Shown piece after piece: positions 9,525-16,609 of a stretch of 16,609 bases of DNA. Each line of letters opens with the position of its first letter. Position 1 is the stretch's first letter. The DNA is from Jimgerdemannia flammicorona (taxonomy: Eukaryota; Mucoromycota; Endogonomycetes; Endogonales; Endogonaceae): NCBI GenBank assembly GCA_003990745.1, contig RBNI01003127.1, forward strand, positions 1 to 16,609, in the 5' to 3' direction. The notes below the pieces were generated by a model. The model was not told the DNA's origin and made no database searches. It was given only the letters and a program-made list of their open reading frames with translations. A program made the position numbers and the translations under genes.

Positions 9525-9845
9525 CAATTTCATTTAGTATATATATTATATATAAAAAAATGAAAGTCTTGGAATATTCAGGAACAATTCATATTCCATA
9601 ATCAACTCAGAGAAAAAAAGATATACATATTAGTATGGAATTTACATTATTTGGTAGTTTTTATATGAAAATTAAAATTCTATCTCTCAGGTCCAGAAAA
9701 GATTAGGAGTTTGAACATATCTACTATACAATAAGATTGATTTTACATTTTGGTCACTATTCAAATGTTCAGGTATAGAGATATATAAAAGACTTATATA
9801 CTTTAGAATTATCTTCTCTAAAAATACTACCTGTAGTCCAGGAGA
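9525..9845. other. Probable distal end of F-box copy A plus spacer
   Basis: The minus strand reads with pieces such as LEKIILKYISLLYISIP and RYVQTPNLFW between stops. These fit the C-terminal end of the copy A LRR region, but no clear boundary is visible. Confidence 0.3.
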
Positions 9846-10855
9846 CTACAACAAATAGAGATCCTGAAAATATGGCCACCTATTATATACTTCATCAATC
9901 ATTATATCTCCTGAGATTGCATTATATTGAAACATAATAACTTTGAGAGTATAGTTATATTTCAATATTATCCTTATAACAAAATTATCAATGATATTAT
10001 TAGAAAGATCCAAAGTTTTTAAATATAGATAAAGAGGATAATATATAACAAATTGTCTTCAAATTGATGGTTTGTAAGTAAATTATACATAATGTCCATT
10101 AGGTAAATACAATTTTTAGGTAAGGCATACATAGCTTTATCTAGGCTAGTGTCTTCTAATTCAGTATCATTGTCATTGTAGTAGTTGAAGTAGTATAGAT
10201 CTGGCTAGAATTATAGGACCAATTCAAAAAAGAGTATGACCATATTAGTCAAAGATATATATCATAATTTGGTGCATCTATGCAGACTTTTACATTTATT
10301 TGCATTTAGTCTAAACTGAAATATCAACAGATCTTTGAGTTGAGAAGAGAGTTTATCCAAAAGTATATTGAAATCTTCTGGGTTGGGACTAATAAGACTG
10401 AGAGATATTATTACACTTATGCTGGGTATCACTTGTATAAAGTATGTAAATTGATCAAACAATTCTAGGTTACTCTCTTCTCTACTAAAAATTTCTAGTT
10501 TACTGAGTTTTAGTGGTATCAGAGCAAAGACCATCAAAAGTAAGTTTTTTAAACTCTTGAAGTCATAGTGATGATACTTAAAATCAATACAAATAATTTT
10601 TATGTCTTTGTGAAAGTCTGCCTCAACTCATTTGGACTCTTTAAAGAGACATATAAGCTGTGAAATATTGAGATTTCTAATTAGAGGGAAAACATTGAGT
10701 TTGCACTGAATATAGCTGTATATGAGTATAAAACTTACTTCTGAGAATCAAATCTTTGAGACCAATGTACTTGCTATCATATCAAGGGGAATTTAATTCT
10801 TATTTAGGTTTAGAAGGTTGATAATTTTACATATTAGCTTAATGGGTAAAGCATT
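9846..10855 (-). pseudogene. F-box/LRR protein pseudogene (copy A)
   Basis: Minus strand. From 10855 a single frame runs to the TGA/TAA-type stop at 10262 and is interrupted three times: TAA 10793-10795, TGA 10748-10750 and TGA 10628-10630. It begins with an F-box (NALPIKLICKIINLLNL, then IPLDMIASTLVSK); the second stop replaces the Trp of the motif. It then reads LYSYIQCK, a Lys- and His-rich linker, and Leu-rich repeats (LKLSKLEIF, ISVIISLSLISP, LSSQLKDLLIFQF). After a frameshift, 10019-9846 holds an almost textbook leucine-rich repeat, KTLDLSNNIIDN, ending in a TAG. The order F-box then LRR identifies the family. The disabled copy shares orientation and motif layout with copies B and C, as tandem duplicates would. 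Confidence 0.65.
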
Positions 10856-11257
10856 TGTGGTGGGGGGTTGGATTTAGCTCACAATTAGCTCTGGATGAGC
10901 TTGAGGTTTTAGTTAGAGTAGAAGATCTTATTAAATCTTTATATGCCATCACTATATGAGTTCAACTACTTGTTGTTTAGAATTTTATATTTATTTTTAA
11001 TTGAAGAGGTTTGATTTAAGATAGCAAAGTATCTCAAAGATTACAAATATTGTATATATATATCAATATTAGCAGACTCTGAGTTCTGTGGTAAATATAA
11101 TATCAGCAGTCTCTGAAATCTTAGTCAATATGAATGCTGACCCCTGAATCACTATATTATAATTACTATAGTCCCAATGAGTGTGGTATTACATATTGTA
11201 GAGTGAGCATCAAAAGTAATGAATGTAAAAAATTGACATTAGTCTCCAATTTCTTAT
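10856..11257. other. No gene seen
   Basis: AT-rich, CpG-free. A G-run (GGTGGGGGGTTGG, 10859-10871) stands out just upstream of F-box copy A and could be a promoter-proximal or replication-slippage motif. On the minus strand, the piece before 11258 continues the reading of the 11258-11452 fragment with stops. Confidence 0.4.
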
Positions 11258-11452
11258 TTATATCAAACAGTTTACCATAATATTATGTGGCATACTATGA
11301 TCAAGAACACTAGACCCAGAACTATTGTTACTGATTTCAGATAAATTGATTGAGTCCATAATTTGCCAGTCAGAACTATCATTACCAATTTTGGGGAAAT
11401 TGATAGAGTCCAGAATTTGCTGACCAGAACTATTATCACTGGTATTATGAAT
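11258..11452 (-). pseudogene. Coding remnant with 18-residue tandem repeat
   Basis: Minus-strand frame of 64 codons without a stop. It is built on an 18-residue repeat: SSGQQILDSINFPKIGND, then SSDWQIMDSINLSEISNN, then SSGSSVLDHSMPHNIM. The repeating LDS or MDS core and the final LDHSMPHNIM loosely recall the D-S/T-G region and following His of copia-type proteases (ILDSGASHHM), but Gly is absent and the similarity may be chance. It ends in a TAA at 11258-11260. The surrounding frames are broken. Function unknown. Confidence 0.35.
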
Positions 11453-11454
11453 TT
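11317..11454. repeat. 54-bp tandem repeat, 2.5 copies
   Basis: Units at 11317-11370, 11371-11424 and 11425-11454, each starting CAGAACTAT. Divergence is about 20-25%, yet the period is exactly 54, so the reading frame of the minus strand is preserved. Confidence 0.85.
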
Positions 11455-11878
11455 AAAGTATTAAGAAACCTTAGGATGACATCAATGGCTTACTCAATAT
11501 TTTGAGATCATTTCTGCATTTTTCCAAGTATCTATTATTGAGCTTTAATTTTTTGAGCAAAATCTTATATATTTGAATAAATTTTTTCCTATTGCACTTG
11601 AATATCTGAAATCTGTTTGATAATTACTGCATTTTTCATTGTCTCATTGCCCTTCAGTATGGGTGCTTTTCACTTGATTAAATGGAGGTATTCTTTATGA
11701 TCATGCTGAAAATTCAGGTATGAATATATATTGAACTTCTCATTTTCTTCCTAGAAGGCATTGTTTGGAATCTTGGTAAAGCCATATATATGCAATTGGT
11801 AGATGAATGACTGTATATTAGAATGTTTGAAATTTTGTGAAAGAATCTCAATAAATACTTCACTATGAATAACTGTGA
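11455..11878. other. No gene seen; AT-rich debris
   Basis: CpG-free and stop-dense on both strands. On the minus strand, Lys-rich pieces may extend the 11258-11452 remnant upstream, but nothing is recognisable. Confidence 0.4.
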
Positions 11879-12145
11879 CAAACACTAGTCAGTGAGATAC
11901 TTTACTTAATATCCAAGATTGACCACCATGAAGATTTACCACTTACTTTGGAAAGTATTTCCTTCTATAGTCCATCTTATTGTTACAGAGAAGCCTTTGT
12001 TGGAGCTAAACAAAAAATTAAAATTGTGAAAATTTCCAGTGACAACTATGACAAATATAGAGACATATTACCAATAAAGCTTGACCAAGAAAAAGAGAAT
12101 TCAGGGTGTAGTAGACATTTTGGAAGGAAAAGAGAAATAAATTGA
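11879..12145 (+). pseudogene. Open coding-like fragment, unrecognised
   Basis: An 88-codon open frame without ATG, from after the TGA at 11876-11878 to the stop at 12143-12145. Its composition is protein-like and charged (REAFVGAKQKIKIVKISSD, NYDKYRDILPIKLDQEKE, HFGRKREIN) and differs from the surrounding low-complexity frames. It could be an exon or a transposon polyprotein scrap. No motif allows a family call. Confidence 0.3.
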
Positions 12146-12388
12146 ACAATGTTATTTTATATTGTGACTTATTTCCTATTGAGTAAATTGTCAAAATGAT
12201 ACATTTATTAGAAGACTAACTAAAATTTAGATTCTCAGAAGGCTCATCACAATACCATAGTATACAAAACAAATTAGCAGTAGAGTGTTCAAGATTGATT
12301 TCTAGATTGATTTTATTTGATAATGCAAATTATTAATTGAAAGTAGTGCTGGTGCAAAAAAAGTACTAAGAAGTAAACTATATATATT
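12146..12388. other. No gene seen
   Basis: AT-rich, CpG-free, with no open frame or recognisable signal. Confidence 0.4.
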
Positions 12389-12690
12389 GTGACAAACCAA
12401 AACATACCACCTGAATTATAACTTAGTCAGATGATATGAACACATAGTATAGTAACCAGATACAGTAATCATTGCTATGAAAAACTGTATAAATAGCCAG
12501 AACTATCAGATAAGGTACACCTGTGCTGGATCTGTACATCTGTGCTAGACCTGCACACCTATGCTGAATCTGTATACTTACTATAGATAGCAATCTATAA
12601 TTAGCAATGTAGTAACCAGATAGCAATCACAATGTATAAAATACCCTAGAGATAAGAGTGAATAAACCTCAGTCTGAATTGAATCCAAAG
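12389..12690 (+). promoter_or_regulatory. LTR-like promoter and poly(A) block
   Basis: Starts near TGTGACAAACC (12389). TATA-like TATAAATAG lies at about 12488 and TATAAAATA at 12635-12643, followed by AATAAA at 12661-12666. This order (TATA, then poly(A) signal within about 30 bp) resembles the U3/R part of a fungal LTR and the arrangement at 14116-14148. The ends are not defined and no primer-binding site is seen. Confidence 0.33.
12517..12573. repeat. 19-bp tandem repeat, three copies
   Basis: Three consecutive units of ACACCTGTGCTGGATCTGT type, at 12517-12535, 12536-12554 and 12555-12573, each with three to four changes. They lie inside the LTR-like block between its two TATA motifs, where LTR U3 enhancer repeats often sit. 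Confidence 0.8.
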
Positions 12691-13028
12691 TAAAAGTCAA
12701 GTCTGCCTACCATACTTCAAGAGAAACTCTATAGCCCTGCTAGGAGATTGTGAGCAAAGTATTCCTTTCCACTCTGGTCTACTTTCTGATACAAAGAAGA
12801 GTTTGTTATATTTTTGGTTTGTTTGTCAGATAAGTCTGAAGATTTGCCACTCAAGTTCAAGGAAGAACTTTGCTACCTTTTGAGTAATCTACTGCTTAAG
12901 GAATAAGCTATCATTTTCAAGTTATCTACATTCCCAGAGAACCCTTAAGGAACCTTGCCACAAGCCCATCTCTTGATATAACTTCACAGTGATTCATTTG
13001 TGCAAATGAAGCCAGTCTTTGACATAAC

Positions 13029-13340
13029 TTGCTAAGAATCTGTATTGTCTGAGTTATCCAAGCTATTTGTGCTATCTGAGTTATTAGTTTATTCCCAATG
13101 AGCCCAATTTAGAAGAATCTGTGCCATCTGCTATTCTCAGAAGAACTGCTGAGTTATTATTCCCAGAAGTCTGCTGATTCAGGAAGAATCTGCAACATCT
13201 GAGTTATCTATGCCATCTGAGTTATTCATCCATTCTCAGTGAAAAGAATCCACTGCTAGTATTATTCCCAGTAAGCCACCAATTTAGGAAGAATCTGCAC
13301 TATTCTCTATTCTTAGTAAACCCATACCCAAATTGAGTTA
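13029..13340. repeat. Diverged repeats around AGAATCTG...CATCTGAGTTATT
   Basis: At least four copies of AGAATCTG (about 13029, 13114, 13182 and 13299) are followed by CATCTGAGTTATT-like or ATTCCCAGTAAGCC-like blocks at irregular 65-120 bp spacing. 12691-13608 otherwise has no gene; it is richer in C than the rest of the core but still free of CpG. Confidence 0.55.
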
Positions 13341-13866
13341 TCTGCTAGAAATCACATACTTTTGATAACAAGACCATCACTCAGAAATTACATACTTTTG
13401 GAGATTGCTGCACTATACAGAGATTATTATACAGAAATCAGAGATCATCACCTAAGAAGGAAAACTGCTAAATTGCCAGACTATCATATATAAGGAATGA
13501 CTATACTACATATAAATCACTGCTATACCCAAGAACCTGTCCCAATAAGGAAATTGCTTGCAGATATCTAGCTTTTGACTATTATACCACTAAACACTAA
13601 GAATATTTTGTTACTTTTAACAAAGTAACTGGGGGCTTAAGCCAAACTACATCTACCCCCAACCTTGTAATTTGCCTCTATTGAGCCCACATGACATATG
13701 TGAGATGTATAACATATATGAAGTACATGAAACACACAATCTATATAATGATGATAATAAGACAGATGAGATATTTGTAGACCTCATCTCCTTCAAAGAC
13801 ATTCTGACTTCTGATGAGGATGAAGCTCCTATGGTCTTGAACATTCTGCTCTAAAGTTCTTTGGTT

Positions 13867-13960
13867 ATACTGAGTTATGCCAGTACTGGCATTCTGATAT
13901 AACACTGAGTAATGCTAGAACTGGCATTCTGATATAATACTGAATTATTCCAGTACCATT
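13867..13960. repeat. 35-bp tandem repeat, about 2.6 copies
   Basis: Units at 13867-13901 and 13902-13936 share ACTGGCATTCTGATATA and differ at about five positions. A partial third unit starts at 13937. Confidence 0.8.
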
Positions 13961-14115
13961 TTCCTGTACCACTGAAATTATACCAGCATCCTAAACCTGT
14001 ACAACTATCAGTACTGACCTTAGAACTTAGTAGTTTTTCCTGTCCTGGCATTTTATTTTAGTTATTGGAATTTATATTTAGCTTTATATCTTAGCAACTA
14101 TTGAATTATATTTTG

Positions 14116-14148
14116 TATAAATACCTCTCTTATTTCTTCTGAAATAAA
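14116..14148 (+). promoter_or_regulatory. TATA box and poly(A) signal pair
   Basis: TATAAATA (14116-14123) precedes AATAAA (14143-14148) by 19 bases. This is the usual layout of a compact LTR U3/R, inside the candidate solo LTR. Confidence 0.4.
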
Positions 14149-14279
14149 GTCAGTCAAGTTTCAGTCAAGTTCACTTACATATATACTTCCTTACAAGCAA
14201 TCTAAGAGATAACAAGACAGTTAAAGATAAGAAGTTTGACAAAATTTAACACTGCAATTATATACATACATTCTCCTTT

Positions 14280-14523
14280 GGGCAGGCAAGACAGGCAAGA
14301 TAGACAAAACAGGCAAGATGGGCAAGATGGGCAAGATGGCAAGATGACAAGATGGGTGACATGAGCAAGATGGGCAAGATAGGCAAGACGGACAAGACAG
14401 GCAAGATGGGCAAGATGGGCAAGATGGGCAAGACGGGCAAGATGGGCAAGATGAGCAAGATGGCAAGACAGCAAGACAGCAAGATGGGTGACATGGGCAA
14501 GATGGGCAGATGGCAAGACAGGT
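14280..14523. repeat. GGGCAAGAT 9-bp tandem array
   Basis: About 25 imperfect copies of GGGCAAGAT with single-base shortened units and two GGGTGACAT variants. The three open minus-strand frames through it (periodic CPS, HLA and LPI tripeptides) are artefacts of the 9-bp period, not genes. The first CpGs after the core are here, at 14389 and about 14433. Confidence 0.92.
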
Positions 14524-14608
14524 GATATAGTGTAAGCACACAACCTCCAAGCCACAGAAATCACATGCAATCTCCGAACAAATCTGGAAATCACCTGCAA
14601 GATCATGA

Positions 14609-14650
14609 AGCTGAGTCAAACAGAAGTCACAGCGCACAAAGCTGAGTCAA
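14609..14650. repeat. Short direct repeat, AGCTGAGTCAA
   Basis: AGCTGAGTCAA occurs at 14609-14619 and 14640-14650 (period 31). GAAATCACMTGCAA also recurs at 14557 and 14587 (period 30). Together they suggest a diverged 30-31 bp tandem unit just upstream of the gene's TATA box. Confidence 0.6.
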
Positions 14651-14710
14651 TACCAAGTCATGGAACACAAGATTCACACAAACGAGATCTTACCAATCCA
14701 GAACAAATGC

Positions 14711-14718
14711 ATATATAC
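14711..14718 (+). promoter_or_regulatory. TATA box of the 14787 gene
   Basis: ATATATAC lies 69 bases before the ATG, in otherwise CA-rich leader sequence with no ATG between, which fits a fungal core promoter. It is separate from the TATA box at 16073. Confidence 0.4.
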
Positions 14719-14786
14719 CCAGCCCTGAGACGCGTCGAAACAGAGAACCAAAACAAATAACATCCACAACTTCCAAACACACAAAC

Positions 14787-15884
14787 ATGACCACCGAGAT
14801 CTACAACTGCATCCGCGCTGACATTTGGAATGCCATTGTCAACCGAGCCACACCCCCTCTGCCCCTCATGAATATCTACAGCCAAGCACCCCTCTATTTC
14901 GTGGAAGCCCGATGGAATGCCCTGAACATGCTTAACGAGGCCCACCGAATCGGACAAATCTCAAGCTACTACCAGATCGGCCGCCTCCTAGAAGACATAG
15001 TTGAACACCACCAGGATACAGACATTACCCAGATGTCTCAACACCAGAAACTCATCGCCCGCAAACACTGAGAACTCTTCTACGAATACAGCACCTTTAT
15101 TCCCCGCCTCCGAGTTACTACTAGCGAAATGGTTGCTACCCTGTCCTATGGCCAAATCGACGACATGATATAAGAACTCAACCACAAGTATCTTGAGTAT
15201 GTTGAAACCACAGACAGAACCTTCCCGCACCCCGACGATCACATCCTGCAAATGCCCCAAGTTGGATACGCCATGAAGGACGTCTACGATATAATCAACT
15301 TCGACAAGGACGAAGCAGAAGACAATGATCCTTCTGACGCCGACATGACCTCAAGCCAAGGATCTCTTCTAACTCTGATCACACCACCAACTCTGCCGAT
15401 GAACTTACAACAGTTCATAACCACATACGAGACTTATTGGGACAATGACCACTGGCACGAATACCAACCTGCATTCACCCCCGACTACTTCAACTACAAT
15501 GAAGAGATCGGAGAACACAACCTGTACCTTCAGACAACTCTCGAGATTGAACCAACCACTCCACCACCTGAGTACGAGCGACATGAACCACAGCCACCAG
15601 CTTACTACAACCCTGCGACTCATAGTACTGTAACCTATAGAAGGTACGCAGACAGCGAATCCGATGAAAGTGAAGACAGCGTATCCCTCCTTCGCCCACC
15701 AACACCTTACCCAGCATACAAGACAGACGATGCTATCCTGTGGGACGGAGATGAAGTCCCAATGTATTATTACCTCAGCCAACAAGGAGAAGTAATCTGC
15801 AAACCACTCTTCCTAGACGACTACTTCATCAGAGATGATGTCATCGATGGTGATGTCATCGAAGACTACCCAGACAGCGCCTAA
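14787..15884 (+). pseudogene. 366-codon acidic protein gene with two stops; PPxY motifs
   Basis: One frame runs from ATG 14787 (A at -3) to TAA 15882-15884, interrupted only by TGA 15069-15071 and TAA 15171-15173. Codon content is protein-like across both stops, so 365 residues are inferred. Residues 1-155 look helical (IYNCIRADIWNAIV, EARWNALNMLNEAHRIG, QIGRLLEDIVEHH). Residues 156-365 are acidic, Pro-, Tyr- and Thr-rich, with DKDEAEDNDPSDAD, then PPEY (260-263) and PPAY (270-273), an acidic SDESEDS run and a VIDGDVIEDYPD end. PPxY motifs bind WW domains, as in Nedd4/Rsp5 ubiquitin ligases; function here is inference. No zinc knuckle, protease or membrane segment is seen, so it is not an obvious Gag. 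Each stop is one C-to-T change from CGA or CAA. It may be a LTR-borne accessory gene or a neighbouring host gene. Confidence 0.6.
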
Positions 15885-15924
15885 ACCTATAAACAGATTA
15901 GCAGTCATAGTATAGTTAGATTAG

Positions 15925-16020
15925 CCTTGTACGACGTGACTGTGAACTGACTCAGCAGTCAGATGATCTCTTGATATGTCAGATCACCCTTGTACTACGT
16001 GACTGCATTCCGACTCAGCA
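15925..16020. repeat. 63-bp-period direct repeat
   Basis: CCTTGTACKACGTGACTG occurs at 15925-15942 and 15988-16005, and GACTCAGCA at 15949-15957 and 16012-16020, both exactly 63 bases apart. The first copy also contains the hairpin CTGACT-CAGC-AGTCAG (15947-15962). The repeats end about 50 bases before the TATA box, in the position of U3 enhancers. Confidence 0.75.
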
Positions 16021-16072
16021 AAGCACTTAGTGCTACATCCATATCTAGCATGTCCAGATAGCCCCTCACTAG

Positions 16073-16080
16073 TATAAATA
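16073..16080 (+). promoter_or_regulatory. TATA box of the LTR
   Basis: TATAAATA is followed by a CCCCCTCCCCC pyrimidine tract and a CT-rich stretch. This is the expected start of R in the LTR; it lies about 480 bases before the primer-binding site. Confidence 0.6.
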
Positions 16081-16197
16081 CCCCCTCCCCCAGACCTCAG
16101 AATCTCAGACCTGAACAATCCGAACACAACTCCTGAGCACTCTCCCACAATATCCCTTCACACAAATACTCCTAGTATAGCAATATCATGAATAGCG

Positions 16198-16203
16198 AAT
16201 AAA
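16198..16203 (+). terminator. Poly(A) signal of the LTR
   Basis: AATAAA lies 118 bases after the TATA box, which would end R. Confidence 0.45.
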
Positions 16204-16334
16204 CCTATTTAATAACCCACAAACCACTCTTAAGTAAATCCGCTCCCCGTTAGGTCCTACTCCTAACCCCATCACGAAATTTCCTAATTGGGTATTGTCT
16301 GCAGCGATACGCCAATTCAACTAAGCTGGTCTTA

Positions 16335-16545
16335 GTTTCTTGAACTTCCTGAAATACAGAAAATCCTGAACATCCAGAACTAGTCCGAAAAAGGACTTTG
16401 GTTGAGACGTCAACCTGATCTAGAAATCAATAAGCGTAGAGGACGTACTCCATACGAAATTGATCCTGACCATAAGAAAACAGTCTTCCAGAATATCCAG
16501 AACTTCCAGAAAACCCTTCCAGAACTACGTAACAGTTACCCTAAA
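16335..16545. repeat. Repeated TCCAGAAC motifs in U5
   Basis: ATCCAGAAC, TTCCAGAA and related TCCTGAA words recur at about 16347, 16370, 16487, 16497 and 16520. They are imperfect, short and irregularly spaced. Confidence 0.45.
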
Positions 16546-16564
16546 AAGCAACCCTCTTACAACT

Positions 16565-16579
16565 TGGTAGCAGCGGTTT
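16565..16579 (+). other. LTR-retrotransposon primer-binding site
   Basis: TGGTAGCAGCGGTTT lies three bases after CTTACA. Its complement, ending GCTGCTACCA, fits a tRNA 3' end whose acceptor pairs as A1-U72. That A1-U72 pair is the hallmark of initiator-Met tRNA, the usual primer of fungal LTR elements. The element therefore continues to the right. Confidence 0.55.
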
Positions 16580-16609
16580 ACAATCCAATTCCGCTTCAAG
16601 ACGCTTCCT

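Larger units (their letters stand above)
13609..14178 (+). mobile_element. Candidate solo LTR, CpG-free
   Basis: Starts TGTTAC with an 8-bp hairpin (13610-13617 with 13622-13629) and could end at ACTTACA near 14178. It contains a TATA box at 14116-14123 and AATAAA at 14143-14148, then a GTCAGTCAAGTTTCAGTCAAG direct repeat. The 60-codon frame at 13672-13854 (acidic C-terminal half) lies inside; I cannot say whether it ever coded. No target duplication or second LTR was found. Confidence 0.35.
2983..14388. other. About 11.4-kb CpG-free, AT-rich domain
   Basis: Reading line by line I found no CG dinucleotide between 2982 and 14389. With C and G at roughly 15% each, over 200 would be expected by chance. 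TG and CA are plentiful and GC occurs normally, so only CpG is lost. The domain contains only transposon-like and F-box/LRR pseudogene remnants. Known processes that could do this are CpG methylation with deamination over long times, or a CpG-targeted RIP-like process proposed for some basidiomycetes. Flanking sequence on both sides keeps CpG, so this is not a whole-genome property. Confidence 0.85.
14531..16561 (+). mobile_element. Probable 2.03-kb long terminal repeat (5' LTR)
   Basis: Begins TGTAAG and ends CTTACA, a perfect 6-bp terminal inversion, three bases before a primer-binding site at 16565. It contains a second TATA box (16073-16080) followed by AATAAA (16198-16203), which would mark U3/R/U5. 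The upstream 1.5 kb would be U3 and holds a 366-codon reading frame. The right end is well supported by the primer-binding site. The left end rests on the six-base match alone, which has a fair chance of occurring randomly in 2 kb. The alternative is a shorter LTR starting after 15884, with a host gene next to it. The internal gag-pol region is outside the window. Confidence 0.42.

Noticed and set aside
10859..10871. G-quadruplex from GGTGGGGGGTTGG
   Set aside because: Too few separate G-tracts within reach to support a quadruplex with confidence.
13029..13340. CRISPR-like array
   Set aside because: The repeats are diverged and irregularly spaced, spacers are not unique constant-length units, and the DNA is fungal in character.
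2983..14388. Mitochondrial DNA inserted in the nucleus, to explain the AT-richness
   Set aside because: Fungal mitochondrial DNA is AT-rich but not free of CpG. No mitochondrial gene or tRNA was recognised, and F-box proteins are nuclear genes.
2983..14388. Classical Neurospora-type RIP (CpA to TpA) as the only cause
   Set aside because: CA and TG dinucleotides remain abundant here while CG is gone. CpA-type RIP would deplete CA first. Individual changes in F-box copies may still be of that type.
14202..14637. Three long overlapping minus-strand open frames with Cys-Pro-Ser, His-Leu-Ala and Leu-Pro-Ile periodicity
   Set aside because: All three frames are open at once because the 9-bp array has no stop in any minus-strand frame. 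This is repeat geometry, not coding.
14658..15260. Minus-strand frames 14658-14957 and 14988-15260
   Set aside because: Antisense shadows of the plus-strand PPxY protein frame, which has an ATG, a TATA box and continuity across 366 codons.
15405..15785. Minus-strand frame of 126 codons opposite the LTR gene
   Set aside because: Shadow of the plus-strand frame; the Val/Trp/Cys-rich composition is typical of antisense reading.

Overview
The window reads as nuclear DNA from a filamentous fungus. A basidiomycete is my best guess, but this is inference. It is a transposon-rich, gene-poor region with no bacterial features: no operons, no Shine-Dalgarno sites, and no tRNA or rRNA that I could see. 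The indicators are short intron-like splice sites, LTR-retrotransposon parts (TATA box, AATAAA signal, primer-binding site complementary to an initiator-Met-like tRNA), F-box/leucine-rich-repeat protein remnants and long T-runs. Almost everything that codes is broken by stops or frameshifts.

Left flank (1 to about 2980, ordinary CpG content): a broken minus-strand gene (52-901); a foldback beside a 35-T run (935-1099); a broken plus-strand gene (1354-2040) that ends at a 21-T run; an inverted copy of part of that gene (2068-2135); and another broken plus-strand gene (2421-2911). None of the three proteins is recognised.

Core (2982-14388, about 11.4 kb): very AT-rich. Reading it line by line I found not one CpG dinucleotide, although CpG is common on both sides. 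Inside are a possible Ty1/copia-type start (LTR-like promoter, degenerate primer-binding site, Gag-like frame, 3000-3838), a cluster of five 14-bp palindromes (4804-4952), three F-box/LRR pseudogenes on the minus strand (5897-7588, 8983-9524, 9846-10855), an in-frame 54-bp tandem repeat (11317-11454), and LTR-like sequence with TATA and AATAAA signals (around 12635 and 14116). TpG and CpA are retained, so the pattern looks like CpG-directed mutation (methylation plus deamination, or a CpG-type RIP) and not the CpA-type RIP of Neurospora.

Right flank (14389 to end, CpG present again): a 9-bp GGGCAAGAT array straddles the composition boundary. Next comes what looks like a very long LTR (14531-16561, TGTAAG...CTTACA) followed three bases later by a primer-binding site (16565). 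The U3 part of this LTR would carry its own TATA box and a 366-codon reading frame, broken by two stops, with two PPxY motifs. A long terminal repeat carrying a non-Gag/Pol protein gene is the most unusual gene-level feature here. The internal part of that element lies beyond the window.

The genes do not form a pathway. The layout is an old, mutated F-box cluster buried in transposon debris, flanked by a younger LTR element on the right and retro-copied, rearranged gene fragments on the left.
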